A stretch of DNA of 43,427 nt. Origin: Betaproteobacteria bacterium (GTDB lineage: Bacteria; Pseudomonadota; Gammaproteobacteria; Burkholderiales; CAIKXV01). The position numbers and the translations under genes were made by a program. How positions within the stretch are numbered: position 1 is the first letter of the stretch; every line of letters begins with the position of its first letter. Below, piece after piece: positions 7,478-17,004 of the stretch. Location: contig JAJTHE010000039.1 of assembly GCA_021298815.1 (NCBI GenBank), positions 1 to 43,427 on the forward strand, read 5' to 3'. The notes beneath the pieces were generated by a model. That model did not search any database, was not told the origin of the DNA, and saw only the letters and a list, made by a program, of their open reading frames with translations.

Positions 7478-8320
7478 ATGACGTCGAAGATGATCACGGC
7501 CGCGCTTTCGCTCGGCCTCGCCGATGCTGCGTCCGCAGACACCCTCTACTGGACGCAGACCGAAGGCCTGCTCATCAACAGCCAGGTCGCGACGCTGCGC
7601 AGCGCGACCCTGGGCAGCACGATCGCCGCGCCGGTCGGCACTGCCGCTGCCACCACCCTGGTGAGCGGGCCGACGCTGATCCGCGGCCCGAACGGCCTCG
7701 AGACCGACGGCAGCCGGCTCTGGAGGCGCGACCAGCCAGTCAACGGCGTCTATCGTTCCGGCTTCGACGGCAGCAACGCCGCCAAGGCACCGGGCGCCAG
7801 CCTTGCCTACGACACGGTGATCGCCAACGGCAAGGTGTACTGGGTCAACGGCGCGGGCAATGCGCTGGAGTCGGTGAACGAGAACGGCAGCCGGGGCGCG
7901 CGGCAGGTCCTGCATTCGGGACCGGCGTTCCCGGTGGCCGTCGATGCGATCGCCAGCCACCTCTACTGGACCAAGTTCAACACGAAGCTGCTGATGCGTT
8001 CGAACCTCGATGGCAGCAACGCCACGCTGCTGGTCGAGGATGCGGCCTTCAAGAAGAGCCTGGATGTGACCAGCGCGTACATCTACTGGACGACGCTCGC
8101 CTGCACCAGTTCCTGTCTGCCGGCGATCGTCCGCGCCAGGCTCGACGACAGCGGGCGCGAACGGGTCGCGCTGGGTGCCTTCGGCACCACCTTCCACGGC
8201 GCGATCGCGATGGAAGACCCGGTGGCGAACCTGACCCAGGTGCCGGTGCCCGGGTCGGCGATGCTGCTGCTCGGCGGGCTGGCGCTGCTGGGTACGAAGG
8301 TCGGACGCCGGCGGCGCTGA
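7478..8320 (+). CDS. Secreted PEP-CTERM protein with YWT (beta-propeller-like) repeats
   Basis: A 280-residue exported protein. A short signal peptide (MTSKMITAALSLGLADAASA) precedes the mature domain. The body holds spaced repeats of the YWT/YWV type (DTLYWTQTEG, KVYWVNGAGN, HLYWTKFNTK, YIYWTTLACT) with intervening DGSN-type turns, resembling blades of LDL-receptor YWTD or low-complexity beta-propellers. The C-terminus has the PEP-CTERM sorting tripartite signal: VPVPGSA, a hydrophobic helix and RRRR. Such proteins are processed by exosortase and often go to extracellular polymer or biofilm matrix; no exosortase is in this window. The frame is open far upstream (from 7115), but the signal peptide fixes the start here. 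Ligand and role unknown. Confidence 0.82.
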   Translation: MTSKMITAALSLGLADAASADTLYWTQTEGLLINSQVATLRSATLGSTIAAPVGTAAATTLVSGPTLIRGPNGLETDGSRLWRRDQPVNGVYRSGFDGSNAAKAPGASLAYDTVIANGKVYWVNGAGNALESVNENGSRGARQVLHSGPAFPVAVDAIASHLYWTKFNTKLLMRSNLDGSNATLLVEDAAFKKSLDVTSAYIYWTTLACTSSCLPAIVRARLDDSGRERVALGAFGTTFHGAIAMEDPVANLTQVPVPGSAMLLLGGLALLGTKVGRRRR

Positions 8321-8350
8321 GCAGGCAAGGCTCGATCGCACCAGGGAAAA

Positions 8351-8370
8351 GGGCCGCCCGGGAGCGGCCC
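8351..8370 (-). terminator. Bidirectional intrinsic terminator between the PEP-CTERM gene and the aldolase gene
   Basis: A seven-base stem GGGCCGC / GCGGCCC with a 6-base loop lies between the two convergent stop codons. Read on the minus strand (after the aldolase gene) it is followed by TTTTCCC; read on the plus strand it is followed by TTCTGCTT. It is best for the minus strand but is placed to serve both. Confidence 0.75.
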
Positions 8371-8398
8371 TTCTGCTTCAGGTACCGTTGCGAACCGC

Positions 8399-9427
8399 TC
8401 AGGCGACCTTCTTCTCCTCGGCCGCGCTGTACTTGCCCTGCGAAGCCAGGCTGCACATGCGCGCGCGATGCGCGAACACCTGCTGCGCGGCCTTCCAGTT
8501 CTCCTGCTTGCCGCTCCAGGCCTTCAGTGCAGCCTGGTGCAGCGCGCGCGAGTACGAGTAGGTGAGCGGCCAGGGCAGCTCGGCCTTGTACGTCGAGTTC
8601 ATCAGAGACAGGTGGGCGGCGGACTTCTCGTCGCTCTGGCCGCCGGACAGGAACACCACGCCCGGCAGCGCGGCCGGCACCGAACGGCGCAGCGCGGTGA
8701 CGGTCATCTCGGCCACCTGTGCCTCCGGGGCCTGTACCGGGCAGCCCTTGCCGGAGATCACCATGCTCGCCTTCAGGATCAGGTGCTCGGCCGACACGCG
8801 CTGGCTGTAGCAGGCCTGGAAGGTCGCGCGCAGCGTGGCCTCGGTCACTTCGAAGCAGCGCTCGATCGTGTGGTCGCCGTCGATCAGCACCTCGGGTTCG
8901 ATGATCGGGACGATGTTCGCTTCCTGGCACAGCGCCGAGTAGCGGGCCAGCGCATGGGCGTTGGCTTCGACGCAGCCCCACGACGGCATGTCCTTGCCGA
9001 TGGTGATCACCGCGCGCCACTTGGCGAAGCGGGCACCCAGCTTGAAGTAGTCGGCGAGCCGCCCGCGCAGGTTGTCGAGGCCCTCGGTGACCAGTTCACC
9101 GGGATGCGCGGGCAGGTCCTTCGCGCCGCCGTCGACCTTGATGCCGGGGATGATCCCCTTGTCCTGCAGCAGCTTCGGGAACGCGATGCCGCCGAGGGAC
9201 TGCTGCTTGATGGTCTCGTCGAACAGGATCACGCCGCTGATGTACTTCTCGATGTCCGGCGTCGTGAACAGCATGTCGCGGTAGGCGCGCCGGTTCGGCT
9301 CGGTATTGTCGACGTTGACGCCGGCGAATCGCTTGGCGACGGTGGCGCTGCTCTCGTCGGCGGCCAGCAGGCCCTTGCCCGCTGCGACCATGCCCGCCGC
9401 GGTGGCGGCCATCAGCTTCTTGTCCAT
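8399..9427 (-). CDS. Fructose-bisphosphate aldolase, class I
   Basis: A 342-residue class I (Schiff-base, metal-independent) aldolase that interconverts fructose-1,6-bisphosphate with DHAP and glyceraldehyde-3-phosphate in glycolysis, gluconeogenesis and the Calvin cycle. Family markers are AAGKGLLAADESSATVAKRF at the N-terminus, the ILFDETIKQ block, EPEVLIDGDHT and the Schiff-base lysine in HLILKASMV near residue 220, with LSGGQSDEKSAAHL for phosphate binding. The frame extends upstream, but the ATG at 9427 has ggagag 8 bases before it and begins with the conserved sequence. It is the last gene of the tkt-gap-pgk-pyk-fba cluster and is followed by a terminator. Many relatives have a class II enzyme at this place, so the class is worth noting. 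Confidence 0.94.
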   Translation of the reverse strand: MDKKLMAATAAGMVAAGKGLLAADESSATVAKRFAGVNVDNTEPNRRAYRDMLFTTPDIEKYISGVILFDETIKQQSLGGIAFPKLLQDKGIIPGIKVDGGAKDLPAHPGELVTEGLDNLRGRLADYFKLGARFAKWRAVITIGKDMPSWGCVEANAHALARYSALCQEANIVPIIEPEVLIDGDHTIERCFEVTEATLRATFQACYSQRVSAEHLILKASMVISGKGCPVQAPEAQVAEMTVTALRRSVPAALPGVVFLSGGQSDEKSAAHLSLMNSTYKAELPWPLTYSYSRALHQAALKAWSGKQENWKAAQQVFAHRARMCSLASQGKYSAAEEKKVA

Positions 9428-9506
9428 CGATGCTCTCTCCTGGTGAACGGTTTTCGGGTGTTCAGTCGTCCGGTTGTCCGGCTGTTCGCGTGCTTCGGAT
9501 GCGGAA

Positions 9507-10943
9507 TCAGGGCTTGCGGTGCTCGCCGACACGCACGATCTTCATCGTGTTGGTGCCGCCAGCCTTGCCGAACGGCTCTCCGATGGTGATGATGATCAGG
9601 TCGCCGACCTGCACAGCCCCGCGCCTGAGCAGTTCGTCCTCGGCGGCGTTGAGTGTCTCTTCGGGGTCCTTCGACTTCACCGCGAAGTTGACAGGGTAGA
9701 CGCCGCGGAACAGCGTTACCCGGCGGCGCGTCTCCACCAGCGGCGTCAGCGCATAGATCGGCACCATGGAATCGTTGCGCGACATCAGTTGCGCGGTCTT
9801 GCCGCTCTGCGTCAGCGCGGCGATGGCCTTGATCGGAAGGTAGTTGGCGGTCGACATCACCGCACGGCCGATCGCGCTCTCGACGTCGCGCCCGGCATCG
9901 TCGCCGGCGCGCCGCTGTTCGCTCGATGCGAGGTCGGCCTTCTCGGCCTCGATGCAGACCCGTGCCATCGCGTGCACCGTCTCGACCGGGAACTGCCCGG
10001 CGGCGGTCTCGGCGGAGGTCATCACCGCATCGGTGCCGTCGAGCACGGCGTTCGCGCAGTCGGACACCTCGGCGCGGGTCGGGATCGGCGAGTTGATCAT
10101 CGACTCCATCATCTGGGTGGCGGTGATCACCAGCTTGTTCCGCGCGCGCGACAGGCGGATCATCTGCTTCTGCAGCGCGGGGATCACCGCGTCGCCCACC
10201 TCCACCGCGAGGTCGCCGCGCGCGACCATGATCACGTCGGACGCGTCGATGATCTCCTCCAGCGCGGTGATCGCCTCGGCGCGCTCGATCTTCGCGCAGA
10301 TCAGCGCCTTGCCGCCCGCCTTGTGCAGCAGGCTGCGCGCCCATTCGATGTCCTCGCCCGAGCGTGGGAAGGACACGCCGAGGTAGTCGGCCTTCAGCTC
10401 CGCCGCGGTGCGGATGTCCTCCATGTCCTTCTCCGTCAGCGCCGGCGCGGACAGGCCGCCGCCCTTGCGGTTGATGCCCTTGTTGTTGGACAGCACGCCG
10501 CCCTGGTCGACGATGGTGTGGATCTGGGGCCCTTCGACCGAGATCACGGTGAGCACGATAAGGCCATCGTTGAGCAGCAGCGTGTCGCCGGGACGCACGT
10601 CCTCCGGCAGGCTGACATAGTCGAGGCCCACCCGTTCATCGTTGCCGAGCTTGCAGGTGGCATCCAGGATGAACTTCGCGCCCGGCTTGAGCATCGTCTT
10701 GCCGTGCTCGAACTTGCCGATGCGGATCTTCGGCCCCTGCAGGTCCATCAGCACGCCGATCGTGCGGCCGGCGGACCGCGCCAGCGACCGGATCATGTCG
10801 ACGCGCTTCGCATGCTCCTCGGAGGTGCCATGCGAGAAGTTGACGCGCACGACGTCCATGCCGGCTTCGATCATCCGCGCCAGCACCTTGGGATCGGAGC
10901 TCGCGGGTCCCAGCGTGCACACGATCTTCGTACGACGGGTCAT
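9507..10943 (-). CDS. pyk: Pyruvate kinase
   Basis: A 478-residue enzyme converting phosphoenolpyruvate and ADP to pyruvate and ATP, the last glycolytic step. It starts with the conserved RRTKIVCTLGPASSD. The active-site signature ALICAKIERAEAITALEEII contains the catalytic Lys in AKIE, and MVARGDLAVEVGDA and TATQMMESMINSPIPTRAEV are both present, followed by the C-terminal allosteric domain (NYLPIKAIAALTQSGKTAQ). A long upstream frame extension is an artefact of high GC; the ATG at 10943 has cggag 6 bases before it and gives the normal length. It lies between pgk (88-base gap) and the class I aldolase (79-base gap), all on the minus strand. Confidence 0.97.
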   Translation of the reverse strand: MTRRTKIVCTLGPASSDPKVLARMIEAGMDVVRVNFSHGTSEEHAKRVDMIRSLARSAGRTIGVLMDLQGPKIRIGKFEHGKTMLKPGAKFILDATCKLGNDERVGLDYVSLPEDVRPGDTLLLNDGLIVLTVISVEGPQIHTIVDQGGVLSNNKGINRKGGGLSAPALTEKDMEDIRTAAELKADYLGVSFPRSGEDIEWARSLLHKAGGKALICAKIERAEAITALEEIIDASDVIMVARGDLAVEVGDAVIPALQKQMIRLSRARNKLVITATQMMESMINSPIPTRAEVSDCANAVLDGTDAVMTSAETAAGQFPVETVHAMARVCIEAEKADLASSEQRRAGDDAGRDVESAIGRAVMSTANYLPIKAIAALTQSGKTAQLMSRNDSMVPIYALTPLVETRRRVTLFRGVYPVNFAVKSKDPEETLNAAEDELLRRGAVQVGDLIIITIGEPFGKAGGTNTMKIVRVGEHRKP

Positions 10944-11031
10944 TGGAACTCCGTTATCTGCCGCGGCTTTCTGCCGGCGCCGTGGATGCCCCGGGGGAGG
11001 CACGCACCGCCGGCACCGCGGCGTTGGTGAA

Positions 11032-12216
11032 TCAGGCGGCGCGCTGCTGGAGGATGGCCAGCGCGGGCAACTCCTTGCCTTCGAGGAACTCGAGGAAGGC
11101 ACCGCCAGCGGTCGAGATGTAGTCGACCTTGTCGGCAATTCCGAACTTGTTGATCGCGGCGATCGTGTCTCCGCCGCCGGCCAGCGAGAACGCCGGCGAA
11201 CGTGCGATCGCCTCGGCGATCGCACGCGTGCCGCCGGCGAAGGCGTCGAACTCAAACACGCCGACCGGACCGTTCCAGACGATGGTACCCGCCGTCTGCA
11301 GCTGCTCGGCCAGCATCGCGGCGGTTTTCGGGCCGATGTCGAGGATCAGGTCGTCGGCCGCCACTTCAGTCGCGGCCTTTTCCGTCGCGGGCGCCGTGGC
11401 GGAGAATTCCTTTGCGACCACCACGTCGACCGGGATCGGCACCTCGCCGCCCTTGGCCTCGAGCATCGCGATCACCTTCTTCGCGTCCTCGACCAGGTCG
11501 GCTTCGGCGAGCGACTTGCCGATCGGCAGGCCTGCAGCCAGCATGAACGTGTTGGCGATGCCGCCGCCGACGATCAGGCGGTCGACCTTCTGCGCCAGCG
11601 CCATCAGGATGGTGAGCTTGGTCGAAACCTTCGACCCGGCGACGATCGCCACCAGCGGCCGCTTCGGCTCGGCAAGCGCCTTGGTCAGCGCGCTCACTTC
11701 CTCGGCCATCAGCGGGCCCGCGCAGGCGACCGGCGCGAACTTCGCGATGCCGTACGTGGTCGCTTCTGCACGATGCGCGGTACCGAAGGCATCGTTGACG
11801 TAGATGTCGCACAGCGCCGCCATCTTCCGTGACAGCGCCTCGTCGTTCTTCTTCTCGCCCTTGTTGCAGCGGCAGTTCTCGAGCAGCACAACTTCGCCGG
11901 TCGCGGGCGCGACCTCGCCGGCATCGATCCAGTCGCGCCGCAGCGCGACCGGCCGGCCCAGGAGCTGCGACAGGCGCTCGGCGATCGGGGCCAGCGAATC
12001 CTCTGGCTTGAGTTCGCCCTCGGTCGGGCGCCCGAGGTGCGAGGTGACCATCACCCGCGCACCGGCCTTCAGCGCCAGCTCGATGCCCGGTACCGACGCC
12101 CGGATGCGCGTGTCGTCGGTGATCGCGCCGGCGTCGTCCTGCGGTACGTTGAGGTCGGCGCGGATGAACACCCGCTTGCCGGAAAGATCGAGATCGGTCA
12201 TCCGCCGGATGTTCAT
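11032..12216 (-). CDS. pgk: Phosphoglycerate kinase
   Basis: A 394-residue monomeric kinase that transfers phosphate between 1,3-bisphosphoglycerate and ADP. Conserved blocks are [16 protein letters not shown] at the N-terminus, [73 protein letters not shown] and the C-terminal [14 protein letters not shown] nucleotide loop. The ATG at 12216 follows gaggaa by 7 bases; an in-frame ATG at 12201 would remove the first five residues. The gene lies 35 bases after gap in the same transcript direction. Confidence 0.97.
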   Translation of the reverse strand: MNIRRMTDLDLSGKRVFIRADLNVPQDDAGAITDDTRIRASVPGIELALKAGARVMVTSHLGRPTEGELKPEDSLAPIAERLSQLLGRPVALRRDWIDAGEVAPATGEVVLLENCRCNKGEKKNDEALSRKMAALCDIYVNDAFGTAHRAEATTYGIAKFAPVACAGPLMAEEVSALTKALAEPKRPLVAIVAGSKVSTKLTILMALAQKVDRLIVGGGIANTFMLAAGLPIGKSLAEADLVEDAKKVIAMLEAKGGEVPIPVDVVVAKEFSATAPATEKAATEVAADDLILDIGPKTAAMLAEQLQTAGTIVWNGPVGVFEFDAFAGGTRAIAEAIARSPAFSLAGGGDTIAAINKFGIADKVDYISTAGGAFLEFLEGKELPALAILQQRAA

Positions 12217-12251
12217 CGTGCATTCCTCATGTGTAGCGGCAGCGTCCGGCG

Positions 12252-13265
12252 TTACTTTGCGGCCATCAGTGCGAGGGTGGTGTCGAGCATGCGGTTGGAG
12301 AAGCCCCACTCGTTGTCGTACCAGCTGCACACCTTGACCAGGTTGCCCGACACCTTGGTGAGGGTCGCGTCGAAGGTGCTCGAGTGCGCGTCGTGGTTGA
12401 AGTCGACCGAGACCAGCGGGCCGTCGCTGTAGCCGAGCACGCCCTTCCAGCCGGCGGTGGCCGCGGCTTCCTTCATGATCCTGTTGATCTCGTCGACCGT
12501 GGTCGGGCGGGCGGAGACGAACGACAGGTCGACGATCGACACGTTGATCGTCGGCACGCGCATCGCGAAGCCGTCGAGCCTGCCGTTTAGTTCCGGCAGC
12601 ACCAGGCCGACGGCCGCGGCCGCGCCGGTCTTGGTCGGGATCATCGACTGGGTGGCCGAGCGCGCCCGGCGCAGGTCTTCATGGTAGACGTCGGTCAGGA
12701 CCTGGTCGTTCGTGTAGGCATGGATGGTGGTCATCAGCCCGTTCACGATGCCGATCGAGTCGTGCAGCACCTTAGCCACCGGGGCCAGACAGTTGGTCGT
12801 GCACGAGGCGTTCGAGATGACGGTGTCGCTCGCCTTCAGCACCGAGTGGTTCACGCCGTAGACGATGGTGGCGTCTACGTCCTTGCCGCCGGGGGCGGAG
12901 ATGATCACCTTCTTCGCGCCACCCTTGATATGCGCCGACGCCTTCTCCTTGGTGGTGAAGAAGCCGGTGCACTCGAGCACCACGTCGACGTTCAGCGAAC
13001 CCCAGGGGATCTCGGCCGGGTTGCGGATTGCGAACACCTTGATCCGGTCGCCATTGACCACGATGCAATCGCCGTCGACCTCGACCTTGCCCGGGAACTT
13101 GCCGTGGGCGGTGTCGTACCGGGTCAGGTGGGCATTGGTCTGCGCATCGCCGAGGTCGTTGATCGCCACGACCTGGATCTCGCTGGTGCGGTTCGATTCG
13201 TACACCGCACGCAGGATGTTTCGGCCGATGCGGCCGTAGCCGTTGATTGCAACACGGATCGCCAT
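12252..13265 (-). CDS. gap: Glyceraldehyde-3-phosphate dehydrogenase, type I
   Basis: A 337-residue NAD(P)-dependent enzyme that oxidatively phosphorylates glyceraldehyde-3-phosphate. The Rossmann N-terminus ([18 protein letters not shown]) and the catalytic segment [19 protein letters not shown] with the nucleophilic Cys are intact, as are [20 protein letters not shown] and the C-terminal [15 protein letters not shown]. The start at 13265 has ggagg 6 bases upstream. Residues after the first beta-strand, VAINDLGD, point to NAD preference by analogy, though this is weak evidence. The gene is 245 bases downstream of transketolase and 35 bases upstream of pgk. Confidence 0.97.
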   Translation of the reverse strand: MAIRVAINGYGRIGRNILRAVYESNRTSEIQVVAINDLGDAQTNAHLTRYDTAHGKFPGKVEVDGDCIVVNGDRIKVFAIRNPAEIPWGSLNVDVVLECTGFFTTKEKASAHIKGGAKKVIISAPGGKDVDATIVYGVNHSVLKASDTVISNASCTTNCLAPVAKVLHDSIGIVNGLMTTIHAYTNDQVLTDVYHEDLRRARSATQSMIPTKTGAAAAVGLVLPELNGRLDGFAMRVPTINVSIVDLSFVSARPTTVDEINRIMKEAAATAGWKGVLGYSDGPLVSVDFNHDAHSSTFDATLTKVSGNLVKVCSWYDNEWGFSNRMLDTTLALMAAK

Positions 13266-13354
13266 GGAACCCTCCGGAATGTCTTGGCAGTCTTGCAGAC
13301 TGGGATGTCGGCGGGCCTGCGGCATCGGTTCATGCGCGCCCCGGCGCGACGGAA

Positions 13355-13373
13355 GGAGCGCATCGGGCGCTCC
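13355..13373 (-). terminator. Hairpin downstream of transketolase
   Basis: Perfect seven-base inverted repeat GGAGCGC / GCGCTCC with a 5-base loop in the 245-base gap between tkt and gap. On the minus strand it is followed by TTCC, with no real T-run. It may separate tkt from gap-pgk-pyk-fba or protect the tkt 3' end. No other gene or clear promoter was seen in this gap. Confidence 0.4.
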
Positions 13374-13510
13374 CGCAAGCCGGCGAGTCTACCGCAACGA
13401 CCGCGACGGTCCCGTGACCGGATACACGCTTGCAGCGTGCGCAGGACACGACCGACAGGCCCCCCTGCTCCTCCGGCGAGCGCTGCCGGCAGCAGCGCCC
13501 GACGGCGGGC

Positions 13511-15535
13511 TCAGGCCGCCGCGATCACCGAGCGTACCAGCCCGGCGATGGCTTCGGCGGTGAAGCCGAAATGCTTGAACAGCACACCGGCCGGCGCAGA
13601 TTCGCCGAAGCGATCGAGGCCGAGTACCGCGCCCCGTCCGTCGTCGACGGCGCCCACGTACTTGCGCCAGAAATCGGTGACCCCGGCCTCGATCGCGACG
13701 CGCGGAATGTTGCGTGGCAGCACCGCCGTTCGCCAGGCGGCATCCTGCGCGTCGAACACCGAAGTGCAGGGCATCGACACCACGCGCGCGGCAACCCCCT
13801 CGGCCTGCAGCAAGGTGCGCGCGGCCATCGCGAGCGGCACTTCGGAGCCGGTGGCGATCAGCACGACCGCCGGGCGGCCGCCCTCGGCTTCCGCCAGCAC
13901 ATAGCCGCCGCGGGCGATCTCGCCCAGTTGCGCCGGCGTACGCGGCTGCGGCGCCAGCCCTTGGCGGGACAGTGCGAACAGGGTCGGACCGGCAGTGCGT
14001 GTGAGCGCAGACTTCCACGCAACGGCAGTCTCGGGCCCATCACAGGGACGCCAGACGTCGAGGTTCGGGATCAGCCGCAGCGACGAGACCTGCTCTACCG
14101 ACTGGTGGGTCGGACCGTCCTCGCCCAGCCCGATCGAGTCGTGGGTGAACACGAACACGTTGCGCAGACGCATCAGTGCGGCCATGCGCAGGGCATTGCG
14201 GGAATAGTCGGAGAAGGTCAGGAAGGTTCCGGTTTCCGGGATGAAACCGCCGTGCAGCGCCAACCCGTTGGTGATCGCAGCCATCGCGAACTCTCGCACG
14301 CCGAAATTGACGATGTTGCCGCGCAGCATGCCGTTGCCATCGGGCAGGACCACCCGGCTGCCCGCCCAGTCGGTGAACACGCTGCCCATCAGGTCTGCCG
14401 AGCCGCCGATCAGCTCCGGCAGGGCGGGCGCCAGTGCGTTGAGGGTGTTCTGCGACGCCTTGCGGGTGGCGAACGCGTCCGGCTTTCCCTGGGCCGCCTC
14501 GATCGCGGCGGTCGCGGCGGCATCGAAACCGGCCGGCAGGCCGCCGCCCATCCGGCGGGTGAATTCCGCGGCGAGCTCGGGATGGGCGCCCGCGTAGGCC
14601 TGGAACCGGGCGCGCCAGGCGGCGCTGGCGACGGCACCGCGCGCGCGCGCATCCCAGGCGGCCTGCACGTCTGCCGGGATCTCGAACGGCGCAGAGGTCC
14701 AGCCGAGCGCGGCGCGGGTTGCCGCGACTTCCTTGTCGCCGAGGGCGGCGCCATGGGTATCAGCAGTGCCCTGCTTGGTCGGCGCACCCTTGCCGATCAC
14801 CGTGCGGCAGCAGATCAGCGTCGGGCGGCCGGTGTCCGCCCTCGCGGCCATGATCGCGCGGTCGATGGCCTCGCCATCATGCCCGTCCACGGCCGGGATC
14901 ACCTGCCAGCCGTAGGCCTCGAACCGCTTCGGCGTGTCGTCGGTGAACCAGCCGGTCACCTCGCCGTCGATCGAGATGCCGTTGTCGTCGTAGAAGGCGA
15001 TCAGCTTGCCCAGCTTCAGGGTGCCGGCCAGAGAGCAGGCTTCATGGGAGATGCCTTCCATCAGGCAGCCGTCGCCGAGGAACACCCAGGTGTGGTGGTC
15101 GACGATCGGATGGCCGGGCCGGTTGAACTCGCCCGCCAGCAGTGCCTCGCCCAGGGCCATGCCCACCGCGTTGGCCAGCCCCTGGCCGAGCGGCCCGGTG
15201 GTGGTCTCGACGCCGGCAGTGATGCCGTATTCGGGATGGCCCGGCGTCTTCGAATGCAGCTGGCGGAACGCCGCCAGTTCCGACATCGGCAGGTCGTAGC
15301 CGGTCAGGTGCAGCAGCGCATAGAGCAGCATCGAGCCGTGCCCGTTCGACAGCACGAAGCGGTCGCGGTCGGCCCAGCGGGGATCCGAGGGATCGTGCTT
15401 CAGGTGATGGCGCCAGAGCGACTCGGCGATGTCGGCCATGCCCATGGGCATGCCGGGATGCCCGGAGTTGGCTTTCTGCACCGCGTCCATCGAAAGGGCG
15501 CGGATCGCGTTGGCGAGTTCGGTACGGTTGGGCAT
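13511..15535 (-). CDS. tkt: Transketolase
   Basis: A 674-residue thiamine-diphosphate enzyme that moves two-carbon units between sugar phosphates in the pentose phosphate and Calvin cycles. Family markers are [21 protein letters not shown] with the substrate-phosphate His, the ThDP motif [13 protein letters not shown] near residues 155-167, the central [20 protein letters not shown] with the catalytic Glu, and [18 protein letters not shown]. The C-terminal domain is complete. The ATG at 15535 has no strong ribosome site but gives the normal family length. It is upstream of gap-pgk-pyk-fba in the same direction, a common betaproteobacterial arrangement. Confidence 0.97.
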   Translation of the reverse strand: MPNRTELANAIRALSMDAVQKANSGHPGMPMGMADIAESLWRHHLKHDPSDPRWADRDRFVLSNGHGSMLLYALLHLTGYDLPMSELAAFRQLHSKTPGHPEYGITAGVETTTGPLGQGLANAVGMALGEALLAGEFNRPGHPIVDHHTWVFLGDGCLMEGISHEACSLAGTLKLGKLIAFYDDNGISIDGEVTGWFTDDTPKRFEAYGWQVIPAVDGHDGEAIDRAIMAARADTGRPTLICCRTVIGKGAPTKQGTADTHGAALGDKEVAATRAALGWTSAPFEIPADVQAAWDARARGAVASAAWRARFQAYAGAHPELAAEFTRRMGGGLPAGFDAAATAAIEAAQGKPDAFATRKASQNTLNALAPALPELIGGSADLMGSVFTDWAGSRVVLPDGNGMLRGNIVNFGVREFAMAAITNGLALHGGFIPETGTFLTFSDYSRNALRMAALMRLRNVFVFTHDSIGLGEDGPTHQSVEQVSSLRLIPNLDVWRPCDGPETAVAWKSALTRTAGPTLFALSRQGLAPQPRTPAQLGEIARGGYVLAEAEGGRPAVVLIATGSEVPLAMAARTLLQAEGVAARVVSMPCTSVFDAQDAAWRTAVLPRNIPRVAIEAGVTDFWRKYVGAVDDGRGAVLGLDRFGESAPAGVLFKHFGFTAEAIAGLVRSVIAAA

Positions 15536-15639
15536 GGGGGACGGGTCGCACTGCGGGTCGTGGGCAATCCGCCATTATCCCGCAACGGACGCACCCGCGG
15601 CGCGGGTCGCGCCGCCGATCCGCCCGACCGCCGCCGGGA

Positions 15640-16911
15640 TCACTCTTCCGTGCGCCGGGTACGGATGCCGAGCTGCTTGATCTTGCGGTAGAGATGGGTC
15701 CGCTCTAGGCCGACCTTGTCCGCGACCCGGCTCATGTTTCCGCCCTCGAGCGCGATATGGTGTTCGAGGTAGGACTTCTCGAACGCATCGCGCGCCTCGC
15801 GCAGCGGCGCATCGAAGTTGAGGGTGGATGCGGGGTTGGGTGCCAGCAAAGGTGAAGGCCCGGCAGCCTCCTGCTGCACCACCAGCCTCGCCACGTCCTG
15901 CGCAGTCACTTCGGAGCCGAGCGAAGTGACCGCCAGGGAACGCACCACCTGTTCCAGCTGCAGCAGGTTGCCCGGCCAGTCGTAGTTGCGCAGCGCATTC
16001 AGCGCCGCAGTGTCGAAGGAGCGCGGCGGGCTTTCCTTCGCCTCGATGATCCGGGTGAGCAGCAGCGTCGCCAGTTCGGGCACGTCCTCGCGATGGTCGC
16101 GCAGCGGCGGCACCTGCAGCGTGACCGGTGCGGCCTCGAGCAGCCGCGGCTCGACCGAGCCGGCGGCGATCAGGTCGGCCAGGTCGCGTTCGCTGCCGAT
16201 CACCACGCGGGCGCGGTGCCGGTCGACACGGCCCATCACCAGCGCGAGCCCCTTCTGCTCGGCCCGCGACAGTTGCGCCAGCGACGGCACGTAAAGCACG
16301 CCCTCGTTCGCGCTGGCCGCGAGGTCGAGCGGCGAGTTGAGCAGCGGCCGCGCATCCTCGACCTCGACCCAGGGCGTGTTGGGCACGTGCAGGTACTGCG
16401 CGCACAGGTCGGCGCGGCAGCCGGCCTCGGCGACCAGCACGACCGGGCCGCGGGTGGCGCGCAGCTGCGCGAGCCGCTGCTTGAGGTCGGCCATCACCGG
16501 CGAGCGGCCGAGGCTGTCGAGGGACAGTTCCGGCATCGGCGATGCCTCGGAGCGCCGCAGCACGCGGCCCACCGTCGACAGCAGCTTCTGCAGGGCGATC
16601 GGCTTCTCGAGGAAATCGGATGCACCCAGCTTGGTCGACTCGACGGCGGTGTCGATCGTCGCATGGCCGGACATCATCACCACCGGCATCGTCAGCTGCC
16701 CGCCGCGCGCCCATTCCTTCAGCAGCGTGATGCCGTCGGTGTCCGGCATCCAGATGTCGAGCAGCACGAGGTCAGGTCGCGCCCGTGCCCGTTCACGCCG
16801 CGCCTGGTCGCCGTTCTCGGCGAGCCGGACGTTGTAGCCCTCGTCACGCAGGATCTCGGAGAGCAGCTCGCGGATGCCGATCTCGTCGTCTACGACCAGG
16901 ATGTCGCTCAT
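15640..16911 (-). CDS. ntrX: NtrX-like response regulator with a degenerate AAA+ domain
   Basis: A 423-residue response regulator in the NtrC/NtrX layout. The receiver domain (1-120) is intact: DDE at 8-10, phosphoacceptor Asp52 in LLDIWMPD and Lys103 in LEKP. The central region (about 135-360) aligns with the sigma-54-interacting AAA+ domain but has lost its working parts. Walker A reads VLVAEAGCRADL instead of GxxGxGK[ST], the GAFTGA loop is absent and Walker B is EGVLYVPSL, while VPPLRDHREDVPEL persists. A Fis-type HTH (GGNMSRVADKVGLERTHLYRK) closes the protein. It should therefore bind DNA under phosphorylation control without ATPase-driven sigma-54 activation. The partner kinase lies 93 bases upstream. 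The gene symbol reflects context rather than proven function. Confidence 0.85.
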   Translation of the reverse strand: MSDILVVDDEIGIRELLSEILRDEGYNVRLAENGDQARRERARARPDLVLLDIWMPDTDGITLLKEWARGGQLTMPVVMMSGHATIDTAVESTKLGASDFLEKPIALQKLLSTVGRVLRRSEASPMPELSLDSLGRSPVMADLKQRLAQLRATRGPVVLVAEAGCRADLCAQYLHVPNTPWVEVEDARPLLNSPLDLAASANEGVLYVPSLAQLSRAEQKGLALVMGRVDRHRARVVIGSERDLADLIAAGSVEPRLLEAAPVTLQVPPLRDHREDVPELATLLLTRIIEAKESPPRSFDTAALNALRNYDWPGNLLQLEQVVRSLAVTSLGSEVTAQDVARLVVQQEAAGPSPLLAPNPASTLNFDAPLREARDAFEKSYLEHHIALEGGNMSRVADKVGLERTHLYRKIKQLGIRTRRTEE

Positions 16912-17004
16912 TCGGTTCCGTCAACTGCGCTGGCATTCATGCTTGACCCCTCCTGCGGCACTGGCCTGCACCCTCGGGATGATCCGGCGGATGCCATTGC
17001 CTGC

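Noticed and set aside
7303..7542. N-terminal extension of the MFS permease up to 7542
   Set aside because: The segment is Pro/Cys/Arg-rich and not membrane-like, whereas the ATG at 7302 has an aggaag ribosome site and gives a normal MFS length.
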